From assembly GCA_002298145.1 (NCBI GenBank), contig DBMP01000010.1:105231-169230 (forward strand): DNA of 64,000 nucleotides, given 5' to 3'. The notes under the pieces are model-generated. The model saw only the letters and a program-made list of their open reading frames with translations, was not told where the DNA came from and did not search any database. Shown here in pieces: positions 15,723 through 23,329 of the stretch; the stretch's first letter is position 1, and the number at the start of each line of letters is the position of its first letter. The translations under genes were made by a program, and so were the position numbers. The stretch comes from Spartobacteria bacterium UBA695. Its GTDB lineage: Bacteria > Verrucomicrobiota > Verrucomicrobiia > Chthoniobacterales > Chthoniobacteraceae.

Positions 15723-17318
15723 ATGAGCCAAACCCAACCTCTTACCCTCGACGAGTTCCCGATCCCCTCCTACGAGGATTGGAAACAAGCGGCCATCGAA
15801 GCCCTCAAAGGCGCGCCGTTTGAAAAGAAACTCTTCACCAAAACGCCCGAAGGCATCACCATCGAGCCGCTCTACACCAAGGCCAACCTCGCCAAGGTTC
15901 CCTTCCTCGGCTCCCTTCCCGGCGAAGCCCCCTACGTTCGCGGCACCAAAGCCAGCAACAACTGGGAAATCTATAGTGAAGGCTGCAGCAGCGCCAAGGG
16001 CATCGACCCGATCTACCGCCTCGTTCGCGGCCACCTCGTCAAACCCTTCGAAGAAACACTGAAAGAGATCGCCACCGCCGACGTCGTTCGCGTCAGCGCC
16101 GCCCTCTATCACAACGCCGGTGGCAACGCCGTGCAGGAACTGGCCTTCGCACTCGCCACGGGCGTCGAATACCTCCGCCAGGGCGAAAAACTGGGCGTCG
16201 ACATCGACAAAATGGCCCAGAAGCTCATCTTCAGCTTCGCCATGGGTTCCGACTTCTTCATGGCCATCGCCAAGCTGCGCGCTGCCCGCCTCCTCTGGAC
16301 CAAAATCGTCGCCGCCTGCGGTGGCAACGAAGCGTCCCAGAAGATGAAGATCTACGCCACCACCTCCCGTTGGAACCAGAGCAAGCTCGACCCCTACGTC
16401 AACATGCTCCGCGACACCACGGAAGCCCTCTCCGCCGTCTGCGGTGGCGCCGACATCATCAACGTCAACCCGTTCGACTACGTCGTTCGCGAACCCGATG
16501 ATTTCTCCAAGCGCATCGCCCGCAACATCCAGCTCATCCTCAAGGAAGAGTGCCACTTCGACCACGTCGTCGATCCCGCCGGTGGTTCCTACTACGTAGA
16601 GACCCTCACCGCGCAGATTGCCGATGCTGCCTACGCCATCTTCCAGCAGATCGAGAAAGAAGGCGGCATGATCGCCGCCCTCAAAGCAGGCATCCCGCAA
16701 AAACAGGTCAAAGCCGTCGCCGCCGACAAAGCCAAGCAGGTCGCCCAGCGCCGCCTGCAAATCGTCGGCGTCAACGTCACCGCCAACGCCACCGAGAAAC
16801 CGCTCGAAGGCAAGGCCCCCAAGGCCTGCGGCGAAGGGGAAACCCACATCCCGTCCGGCATCGAAACTCTCGAACCCGTTCGCGGATCCGAGCCGTTCGA
16901 AAACCTGCGTGCCGCCGTCAGCGCGTCCTCCAAGAAGAACGTCTTCCTGGCCAACATGGGACCGCTGCGTCAGCACAAAGCCCGCGCCGACTTCTCCACC
17001 GGCTTCTTCCAAGCTGGCGGATACGCCGTGCTCGAAAACCGCGGCTTCAAGACCGTCGAAGAAGCCGCCGAGGCCGCCAAAGCCTCCGGTGCCTCCGTCG
17101 CCATCATCTGCTCCACCGACGACACCTACCCGGAAATCGTCCCCGCCTTGGCTCCCAAGCTCAAGGAACTGGGCCTCACGGTCATCCTCGCAGGCGCTCC
17201 CGCCGACGACGCCCTCAAAGCCACCTTCACCGGGGCCGGCGTCGATGAATTCATTCACATCCGCGCAAACTGCTTCCAGGTCTTGAGCGGCATCGCAACC
17301 AAACTGGGCATCCTCTAA
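15723..17318 (+). CDS. mutA: Methylmalonyl-CoA mutase small (beta) subunit
   Basis: This 531-residue protein has the mutase barrel pattern (IYSEGCSSAKGIDPIYRL, FSFAMGSDFFMAIAKLRAARLLW, DPAGGSYYVETLTAQIADAAY). Its C-terminal Rossmann part lacks the cobalamin-binding DxHxxG, as expected for the non-catalytic beta subunit of the heterodimer. It is shorter than the roughly 620-640 residues usual in Propionibacterium, chiefly at the N-terminus. It starts three bases after the 5S gene stop and ends 15 bases before the large subunit. The function is structural partnership with MutB. Confidence 0.9.
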   Translation: MSQTQPLTLDEFPIPSYEDWKQAAIEALKGAPFEKKLFTKTPEGITIEPLYTKANLAKVPFLGSLPGEAPYVRGTKASNNWEIYSEGCSSAKGIDPIYRLVRGHLVKPFEETLKEIATADVVRVSAALYHNAGGNAVQELAFALATGVEYLRQGEKLGVDIDKMAQKLIFSFAMGSDFFMAIAKLRAARLLWTKIVAACGGNEASQKMKIYATTSRWNQSKLDPYVNMLRDTTEALSAVCGGADIINVNPFDYVVREPDDFSKRIARNIQLILKEECHFDHVVDPAGGSYYVETLTAQIADAAYAIFQQIEKEGGMIAALKAGIPQKQVKAVAADKAKQVAQRRLQIVGVNVTANATEKPLEGKAPKACGEGETHIPSGIETLEPVRGSEPFENLRAAVSASSKKNVFLANMGPLRQHKARADFSTGFFQAGGYAVLENRGFKTVEEAAEAAKASGASVAIICSTDDTYPEIVPALAPKLKELGLTVILAGAPADDALKATFTGAGVDEFIHIRANCFQVLSGIATKLGIL

Positions 17319-17333
17319 CCTGGAAACTTCGAA

Positions 17334-19478
17334 ATGAGCAAAATACCTGACTTTAGCACGCTCAACCTGACCTCGACCACCGTCGCTCCCGCGAGCCACG
17401 CCGACATCGAGCAATCCGTCTGGCGCACCGTGGAACAGATCGACGTCAAGAGCGTCTACACCGACAAAGACCTTGTCGGCAACAACCTCACGGACTACGT
17501 CGCGGGCATCGCCCCCAACCTCCGTGGACCGTACGCCACCATGTACGTCGCCCGGCCTTGGACCGTCCGTCAATACGCCGGTTTCTCCACCGCCAAAGAG
17601 TCCAACGCCTTCTACCGCCGCAACCTCGCCGCGGGCCAGAAAGGCCTCTCCGTCGCATTCGACCTTGCCACCCACCGTGGCTACGACTCGGATCATCCCC
17701 GCGTCGTAGGCGACGTCGGCAAAGCCGGTGTGGCCGTCGATAGCATCCTCGATATGAAGGTGCTCTTCGACCGCATCCCACTCGACAAAATCTCCGTCTC
17801 GATGACCATGAACGGCGCGGTCCTTCCCGTACTCGCCTTCTACATCGTCGCCGCCGAAGAGCAAGGCGTGAAGCAGGAGTTCCTGACCGGCACCATTCAG
17901 AACGACATTCTGAAAGAGTACATGGTCCGCAACACCTACATCTACCCGCCGGAGCCCTCCATGCGGATCATCGCCGACATCTTCGAGTTCACCTCGAAGA
18001 ACATGCCGAAGTTCAACTCCATCTCCATCTCCGGCTACCACATGCAGGAAGCCGGTGCCACGAGCGACCTCGAAATCGCCTACACCCTGGCCGACGGTCT
18101 GGAGTACATCCGCACCGGCATCAAAGCGGGCATCAACATCGACGCCTTCGCTCCTCGCCTCTCCTTCTTCTGGGCCCAGGGCAAAAACATGTTCATGGAA
18201 ATCGCCAAAATGCGCGCCGCACGCGTCATCTGGGCGAAAATCGTGAGCCAGTTCAACCCGAAGAACGCGAAGTCCCTCGCGCTGCGCACCCACTCGCAGA
18301 CCTCCGGCTGGTCCCTCACCGAGCAGGACCCCTTCAACAACGTCGCCCGCACCTGCGTCGAAGCCCTGGCCGCCGCGTTTGGCCACACCCAATCGCTGCA
18401 CACCAACTCGCTTGACGAAGCCATCGCGCTGCCGACCGACTTCTCGGCCCGTATCGCTCGTAACACCCAGCTCTACCTCCAAGGCGAAACCGGCATCTGC
18501 CGCACCGTCGATCCGTGGGGCGGCTCCTACTACGTAGAGGCCCTCACCAAGGACATCCTGGAAAAAGCCTGGGCGCACATCCAGGAAGTCGAAGCCCTCG
18601 GCGGCATGACCAAAGCCATCAACGAAGGCCTCCCCAAGATGCGCATCGAAGAAGCCGCGGCCCGCCGCCAGGCTCAGATCGACAGCGGTCGCGAGACCAT
18701 CGTCGGCGTCAACAAATACCGCCTCGACCACGAAGAAGCCCTCGACACCCTCGAAGTCGACAACAGCGTCGTGCGCGAAGAGCAGCTCGCCCAGTTGGCC
18801 AAGCTCAAAGCCGAGCGCAACCAGGCCGACGTCGACCACGCTCTTGACGACCTCACCCAGGCCGCCGCCGACGGCACCGGCAACTTGCTGGACCTCGCCG
18901 TCAAGGCCGCCCGCGTCCGTGCCACCCTCGGCGAAATCTCCTTCGCCCTCGAGAAAGTCTACGGCCGTCACCGCGCCGTCATCCGCTCCATCTCGGGCGT
19001 CTACGGCAGCGAATATGGCGATTCTATGGATGTAACCCGCGTGCGCAAACTCACCGACGACTTTGCCGAAAAAGAAGGCCGTCGTCCCCGTATCATGATC
19101 GCGAAGATGGGCCAGGACGGACACGACCGTGGCGCCAAAGTCGTCGCCACCGCCTACGCCGACCTCGGCTTCGACGTCGACATCGGACCGCTCTTCCAGA
19201 CCCCCGAGGAGACCGCCAAGCAGGCCGTCGAAAACGACGTGCATGTCGTGGGCGTCAGCTCGCTCGCCGCCGGTCATAAGACCCTCGTTCCGCAGTTGAT
19301 CGCCGAACTCAAGAAACTCGGCCGCGAGGACATCCTCGTCGTCGTCGGCGGCGTCATCCCTGCACAGGACTACGACTTCCTCTACGAAGCGGGAGCCGTC
19401 GCCATCTTCGGCCCCGGCACCGTCATCCCGACAGCCGCCGAGAAGATCCTCGTGGAACTGGTCAAGCGCAGCGCCTAG
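17334..19478 (+). CDS. mutB: Methylmalonyl-CoA mutase large (alpha, B12-binding) subunit
   Basis: The 714 residues show the substrate barrel (RPWTVRQYAGFSTAKESNAF, GLSVAFDLATHRGYDSD, TMNGAVLPVLAFYI, RTHSQTSGWSLTEQDPFNN) and a C-terminal cobalamin domain with AKMGQDGHDRGAKV, whose D-x-H-x-x-G supplies the lower-ligand His. It catalyses succinyl-CoA to (R)-methylmalonyl-CoA by adenosylcobalamin radical chemistry. The length is normal for the family. It sits centrally in the propionate operon, followed after 10 bases by its chaperone MeaB. Confidence 0.97.
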   Translation: MSKIPDFSTLNLTSTTVAPASHADIEQSVWRTVEQIDVKSVYTDKDLVGNNLTDYVAGIAPNLRGPYATMYVARPWTVRQYAGFSTAKESNAFYRRNLAAGQKGLSVAFDLATHRGYDSDHPRVVGDVGKAGVAVDSILDMKVLFDRIPLDKISVSMTMNGAVLPVLAFYIVAAEEQGVKQEFLTGTIQNDILKEYMVRNTYIYPPEPSMRIIADIFEFTSKNMPKFNSISISGYHMQEAGATSDLEIAYTLADGLEYIRTGIKAGINIDAFAPRLSFFWAQGKNMFMEIAKMRAARVIWAKIVSQFNPKNAKSLALRTHSQTSGWSLTEQDPFNNVARTCVEALAAAFGHTQSLHTNSLDEAIALPTDFSARIARNTQLYLQGETGICRTVDPWGGSYYVEALTKDILEKAWAHIQEVEALGGMTKAINEGLPKMRIEEAAARRQAQIDSGRETIVGVNKYRLDHEEALDTLEVDNSVVREEQLAQLAKLKAERNQADVDHALDDLTQAAADGTGNLLDLAVKAARVRATLGEISFALEKVYGRHRAVIRSISGVYGSEYGDSMDVTRVRKLTDDFAEKEGRRPRIMIAKMGQDGHDRGAKVVATAYADLGFDVDIGPLFQTPEETAKQAVENDVHVVGVSSLAAGHKTLVPQLIAELKKLGREDILVVVGGVIPAQDYDFLYEAGAVAIFGPGTVIPTAAEKILVELVKRSA

Positions 19479-19488
19479 CCGATCCCGC

Positions 19489-20529
19489 ATGTTCGCAGCC
19501 ACGCCTTCAGCCAATCCGCCCCTGGCCAATAACAGCGAGCCCGATCCCGAGATCGTCGCCCGTGCCCGGGACATTGTCGAAGGCGTGCGCAGCGGCAGCC
19601 GCACCCACCTGGGGCGCGCCATCACCTTGATCGAGAGCAACGCGGCCAAGCACGCGCCTCTCGCCGAGGAAGTCATCCGGCAAGCGCTTCCCCATGCAGG
19701 CCGCTCCATTCGCGTCGGCATCACCGGCGTCCCCGGAGCGGGGAAAAGCACCTTCATCGAATCCTTCGGCACCATGCTTTGCCAGGATGGCAAGCGGGTC
19801 GCCGTGCTGGCAGTCGACCCCAGCAGCACCGTTTCCCGCGGGTCCGTCCTTGGGGATAAGACCCGCATGGAAATGCTCTGCCGCGAGGAAAACTGCTTCA
19901 TTCGTCCCTCGCCTTCCAGTGGAACCCTGGGAGGCGTCACCCGCAAGAGCCGCGAGAGCATCATCCTGTGCGAAACCGCCGGATACGATGTCATCCTCGT
20001 CGAGACCGTCGGCGTCGGCCAGAGCGAGACCACCGTCCGCTCCATGGTCGACTTCTTCCTGGTCCTCTTCATCGCGGGAGCAGGCGACGAATTGCAAGGC
20101 ATCAAAAAAGGCATCGTAGAGCTCGCCGACGCCCTGCTCATCACCAAAGCCGACGGCAGCAACATCCCGCGAACCGAAGCCGCCCGCGTCGAATTCATGC
20201 GCGTACTTCACTACCTCACCTCCCCGACCCCGGGTTGGAGACCTGAAGTGATGACCTGTTCGAGCCTTGAAAACAAAGGCATTCGCGAAGTGTGGGAAGT
20301 CATCGAACGCTTCCACCAAGCCACTCGGGAAAACGGATTCTTCACCGACAACCGCAAACAGCAAACCCTCGACTGGATCGAGGACATGCTCAGCCAGCAA
20401 CTCTGGCACGACTTCACCCACAACCCCGGCACCGTCGAAGCGTGGCCCATCGTCAAGCGGGCCGTCCTCGCCGGGAAACTCTCAGCAACCACCGCAGTCA
20501 AACAACTCTTTAACGCTTATCAATCATGA
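19489..20529 (+). CDS. meaB: Methylmalonyl-CoA mutase-associated GTPase MeaB
   Basis: The 346-residue G3E-family GTPase has Walker A GVPGAGKSTFIE, a metal-binding region DPSSTVSRGSVLGDKTRM, switch ETVGVGQSET and the base-recognition motif TKADG. MeaB/ArgK proteins guard mutase and gate adenosylcobalamin loading. The C-terminal dimerisation region is present. The gene overlaps the epimerase gene by four bases (ATGA), indicating coupled translation. Confidence 0.95.
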   Translation: MFAATPSANPPLANNSEPDPEIVARARDIVEGVRSGSRTHLGRAITLIESNAAKHAPLAEEVIRQALPHAGRSIRVGITGVPGAGKSTFIESFGTMLCQDGKRVAVLAVDPSSTVSRGSVLGDKTRMEMLCREENCFIRPSPSSGTLGGVTRKSRESIILCETAGYDVILVETVGVGQSETTVRSMVDFFLVLFIAGAGDELQGIKKGIVELADALLITKADGSNIPRTEAARVEFMRVLHYLTSPTPGWRPEVMTCSSLENKGIREVWEVIERFHQATRENGFFTDNRKQQTLDWIEDMLSQQLWHDFTHNPGTVEAWPIVKRAVLAGKLSATTAVKQLFNAYQS

Positions 20530-20930
20530 GTATTAACAAAATCGACCACCTCGGAATCGCCGTAAAATCTCTCGACGAAACGATCAAGTATTACGAAGAA
20601 GCCCTCGGTCTGAAGTGCGAACACGTGGAGGAAGTAGCCTCCCAGAAAGTTCGCACCGCCTTCTTCAACGTCGGCGGCACCCACGTGGAACTGCTCGAAC
20701 CGACCAGCCCGGAGAGCCCCATCGCCAAATTCCTCGAAAAGAACCCCAACGGCGGCATCCACCACGTCGCCTTCGGCACCGATGACCTCGTGGGCCAGCT
20801 CGCCACCGCCAAGAACGCGGGCGTGCGCCTCATCAACGAAACCCCCGTTGCCGGCGCTCACGGCAAACAGGTCGCCTTCCTCCACCCCAAGAACACCTTC
20901 GGCGTGCTCACCGAGTTCTGCACCGAATAA
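20526..20930 (+). CDS. mce: Methylmalonyl-CoA epimerase
   Basis: The 134-residue glyoxalase-fold protein has metal ligands in KIDHLGIAV, GGIHHVAFG and FGVLTEF, and the typical LGLKCEHVEEVASQKVRTAF segment. It converts (R)- to (S)-methylmalonyl-CoA, the isomer used by the carboxytransferase. The full family length is present. It links the mutase/MeaB part of the operon to the 12S carboxytransferase gene 19 bases downstream. Confidence 0.95.
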   Translation: MSINKIDHLGIAVKSLDETIKYYEEALGLKCEHVEEVASQKVRTAFFNVGGTHVELLEPTSPESPIAKFLEKNPNGGIHHVAFGTDDLVGQLATAKNAGVRLINETPVAGAHGKQVAFLHPKNTFGVLTEFCTE

Positions 20931-20949
20931 CAGCAACCAACTGACAACC

Positions 20950-22503
20950 ATGGCCATCGACAAGAAACTCATTGATGAGCTGAGGAAACGGCGCAAAAAA
21001 GCGCTCAACCTCGGCGGCAAAGACAAAATCGAGAAGCGCCACGCCAAGGGTCTCATGACCGCGCGTGATCGCCTGGACAACCTCTACACCAAGGGAACCT
21101 TCCAGGAATTCGGCTTGCACGCCCAACACCGCGCCACCCTCTTCGGCATGCTGGGCAAAGACCTTCCCGCCGACGGTGTCGTCACCGGCGTCGGCGAAGT
21201 GGACGGCCGCCCCGTGGCCGCCTTTAGCCAGGACTTCACCACCGCGGGCGGATCGCTCGGCAACATGCACGCCGAAAAGATCGTCAACGCGATCGACTAC
21301 GCCATCACCCATGGCATTCCCGTCCTCTCCTTCAACGATTCGGGTGGGGCGCGCATTCAGGAGGGCATCAACTCCCTCTCCGGCTACGGCAAAGTGTTCT
21401 ACAAGAACGTCGAAGCCTCCGGCGTCGTGCCGCAAGTCACCGTCATCGCCGGCCCGTGCGCTGGCGGCGCGGCCTACTCCCCGGCCCTCACCGACTTCCA
21501 GATCATGATCAACAAGCAGGCGAACATGTTCATCTGCGGACCGGAAGTCATCAAAGCGGCCACCGGTGAAGTCGTGACCATGGACGAAGTCGGCAGCGCG
21601 GCGGCCAACGCCAGCGTCTCCGGCAACATCCACTTCGTCGCCAACGACGACGCCCACGCGATCGCCTTGGCCAAGAAGCTCCTCAGCTACCTGCCTTCCA
21701 ACAACCTCCAGGACCCGCCCCATCACTACGGCGAACCCCTGGACGCCAGCCTCGACCCCGGCATGGACGAACTCGTTCCCGCCGACGGCAAGCTGCCCCT
21801 CAACGTCCACGACGTCATCAAGCGTCTCGTTGACGGCGGCGACTTCTTCGAAGTCCAGATGGACTTCGCCAAGAACATCGTCATCGGCTTCGCCCGCATC
21901 CAGGGCATCGTCGTCGGCATCGTCGGCAACCAGCCCGCCTACAAAGCCGGCACCCTCGACATCGACGCTTCCGACAAGGCCGCGCGGTTCATCCGCTTCT
22001 GCAACATCTTCAACATCCCGCTTGTCACCCTCGTGGACACCGGCGGGTTCCTGCCCGGCAAACAGCAGGAACGCGGCGGCATCATCCGCCACGGTGCGAA
22101 GCTGCTCTTCGCCTACGCTTCGACCACCGTGCCGAAGATCACCGTCATCATGCGCAAATCCTACGGCGGCGCCTACATCGCCATGTGCTCCAAAGAGCTC
22201 GGCGCCGACGCCGTCTTCGCCTGGCCCACGGCTGAAATCGCCGTCATGGGAGCCGAGGGCGCCACGGGCATCCTCTACAAGGACGAGATCAAGAACGCGG
22301 CCGACCCGAAGGCCCGCCGCGCCGAACTGATCGCCGAATACCGCGACCAGTTCGCCTCGCCCTACCAGGCCGCCGGCATGGGCAGCGTTACCGACGTCAT
22401 CGAGCCCTCCGAGACCCGCGCCGTCGTCGCGCGCGCTCTCCGGAACACGCTCACCAAGCGCGAGGTGCGCCCGCCGAAGAAACACGGCAACATCCCGCTC
22501 TAA
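20950..22503 (+). CDS. mmdA: Carboxytransferase 12S subunit / acyl-CoA carboxylase beta-type (MmdA-like)
   Basis: The 517-residue crotonase-fold carboxyltransferase matches the MmdA/PccB/12S family: RKKALNLGGKDKIEKRHAKG, FSQDFTTAGGSLGNMHAEKI, GPCAGGAAYSPALTDF and, in the second half, LVDTGGFLPGKQQE and MRKSYGGAYIAMCSKELGAD. It transfers the carboxyl of methylmalonyl-CoA to biotin. ATG 20950 is chosen because the homology starts there. With the 5S-like and 1.3S-like genes it makes a full transcarboxylase; MmdA of the sodium-pumping decarboxylase is the alternative, but no MmdB gene is seen. Confidence 0.92.
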   Translation: MAIDKKLIDELRKRRKKALNLGGKDKIEKRHAKGLMTARDRLDNLYTKGTFQEFGLHAQHRATLFGMLGKDLPADGVVTGVGEVDGRPVAAFSQDFTTAGGSLGNMHAEKIVNAIDYAITHGIPVLSFNDSGGARIQEGINSLSGYGKVFYKNVEASGVVPQVTVIAGPCAGGAAYSPALTDFQIMINKQANMFICGPEVIKAATGEVVTMDEVGSAAANASVSGNIHFVANDDAHAIALAKKLLSYLPSNNLQDPPHHYGEPLDASLDPGMDELVPADGKLPLNVHDVIKRLVDGGDFFEVQMDFAKNIVIGFARIQGIVVGIVGNQPAYKAGTLDIDASDKAARFIRFCNIFNIPLVTLVDTGGFLPGKQQERGGIIRHGAKLLFAYASTTVPKITVIMRKSYGGAYIAMCSKELGADAVFAWPTAEIAVMGAEGATGILYKDEIKNAADPKARRAELIAEYRDQFASPYQAAGMGSVTDVIEPSETRAVVARALRNTLTKREVRPPKKHGNIPL

Positions 22504-22524
22504 AGAATTGCTGGAATTCGCGGT

Positions 22525-22559
22525 CCGTCTCCGTCATCCTTACCCGCTGGCGGAGACGG
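22525..22559 (+). other. Intra-operon hairpin after the 12S gene
   Basis: CCGTCTCCG (22525-22533) and CGGAGACGG (22551-22559) form a perfect nine-base-pair stem with a 17-base loop in the 91-base gap before the small subunit gene. A run of six T follows only after another 14 bases, so it is at best a partial terminator. It may protect the upstream message or tune subunit ratios. Confidence 0.45.
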
Positions 22560-22594
22560 GCCCCTTCCCGCTTTTTTAACAAAGGCAATTATTT

Positions 22595-22798
22595 ATGAGT
22601 CAAGCGTCACCAACCACCCTTTCCGCGGATCAGACCGCGCTCTTGGCCGTCATCACGGCAGCCGTGCACGCCGCGATTGAAGCCCCGGCGAAAATCCTTT
22701 CCGTACGGGAAGTCAACCAACCTTCACCCGAGCTCGCGCGCATGGCGTGGGCCCTTGAAGGCCGCCGGTCCATTTTCTCTTCACACAAACTTCGCTAA
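22595..22798 (+). CDS. Small carboxytransferase-associated subunit, MmdE/OadG-tail-like
   Basis: This 67-residue protein has an Ala-rich helix (LLAVITAAVHAAIEAP), a Pro/Ser linker and a C-terminal motif MAWALEGRRSIFSSHKLR. The W-x-x-x-G-R pattern near the end recurs in epsilon/MmdE-type peptides and the tail of OadG, where it helps assemble the carboxyltransferase. There is no clear membrane helix, unlike full OadG. It lies between the 12S and biotin-carrier genes, with AAAGG nine bases before its start. Assignment is by motif and position; it could equally be described as a hypothetical protein. Confidence 0.6.
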   Translation: MSQASPTTLSADQTALLAVITAAVHAAIEAPAKILSVREVNQPSPELARMAWALEGRRSIFSSHKLR

Positions 22799-22807
22799 AA
22801 ATTTTCA

Positions 22808-23176
22808 ATGAAACGCTTACGCATCACCGTAGAAGGTAAAACCTACGAAGTCACCGTCGAACTGCCTAACGAAGCCAGCGCGGCTCCCGTGGCCTCGGCC
22901 GGCGTCTCCGCTCCCGTCTCCGCATCCCCCGTCGCCGCTTCCGCCTCGCTTTCCGCAGCCGGTCCCGGCGTAGTGGTCAGCCCGCTCGGCGGCAACGTCG
23001 TCGGCATCGGCGTCAAAGTCGGCCAGGAAGTGAAGGAAGGCGAGCAGCTCGCCGTCCTCGAAGCGATGAAGATGAACACCTACATCAACGCTCCGAAGGC
23101 GGGCAAAATCGCCGAGATCCTCGTCACCGTCGGCACCGCCGTGCAAGAAGGTCAGCCCCTCATTCGTATCGAATAA
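22808..23176 (+). CDS. Biotin carboxyl-carrier protein (transcarboxylase 1.3S-type)
   Basis: The 122 residues comprise an N-terminal strand (MKRLRITVEGKTYEVTVELP), an Ala/Ser/Pro/Val-rich flexible linker (about 22-52) and a C-terminal biotinyl domain with EAMKM, where K88 is the biotinylation site. This is the swinging arm that shuttles carboxyl groups between the 12S and 5S subunits. It is the ninth base after the small subunit stop. The layout and length match the 1.3S subunit of Propionibacterium transcarboxylase. Confidence 0.93.
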   Translation: MKRLRITVEGKTYEVTVELPNEASAAPVASAGVSAPVSASPVAASASLSAAGPGVVVSPLGGNVVGIGVKVGQEVKEGEQLAVLEAMKMNTYINAPKAGKIAEILVTVGTAVQEGQPLIRIE

Positions 23177-23215
23177 TCAATTTTTTCGGGAAAAATTCTG
23201 GAAACATCCCGCACA

Positions 23216-23280
23216 TATAGTTCACTAATAGAACCGGTAGATCGCTTCGCACCAAAGACTTGCGATTCCAACTAGGTTCC
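23216..23280 (+). promoter_or_regulatory. Possible promoter and structured leader before the CoA-transferase gene
   Basis: TATAGT at 23216-23221 resembles a -10 box, without a convincing -35. Downstream, GAACC (23231-23235) can pair with GGTTC (23275-23279) around an inner stem GATCGC/GCGATT (23240-23245 with 23262-23267). GAAC can alternatively pair with GTTC at 23220-23223. A terminator hairpin follows. The alternatives suggest a regulatory leader, but no known riboswitch class is recognised. Confidence 0.35.
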
Positions 23281-23287
23281 ATGATTT

Positions 23288-23328
23288 CGGCACGGCTGGT
23301 CTATCCCACCGTGCCGCTTTTTTTATTT
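23288..23328 (+). terminator. Rho-independent terminator or attenuator directly before the CoA-transferase ATG
   Basis: CGGCACGG (23288-23295) pairs perfectly with CCGTGCCG (23309-23316) around a 13-base loop, followed by CTTTTTTTATTTT. The T-run ends at the ATG of the next gene (23330), leaving no room for a ribosome-binding site between them. It would end the carboxytransferase transcript and also lie in the leader of the next gene. Confidence 0.8.
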
Positions 23329-23329
23329 T

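Noticed and set aside
14136..20198. A 2020-codon open frame on the minus strand across the propionate operon
   Set aside because: It is antisense to several certain enzymes. Strong codon bias (C or G at third positions) in the sense genes removes stops from the antisense frame. The translation is Gly/Asp/Val/Phe-rich low-complexity sequence with no family pattern.
20908..22485. A 525-codon antisense frame over the 12S gene
   Set aside because: The sense gene is certain from its motifs; the antisense product is Gly/Asp/Val/Glu-biased and unrecognisable.
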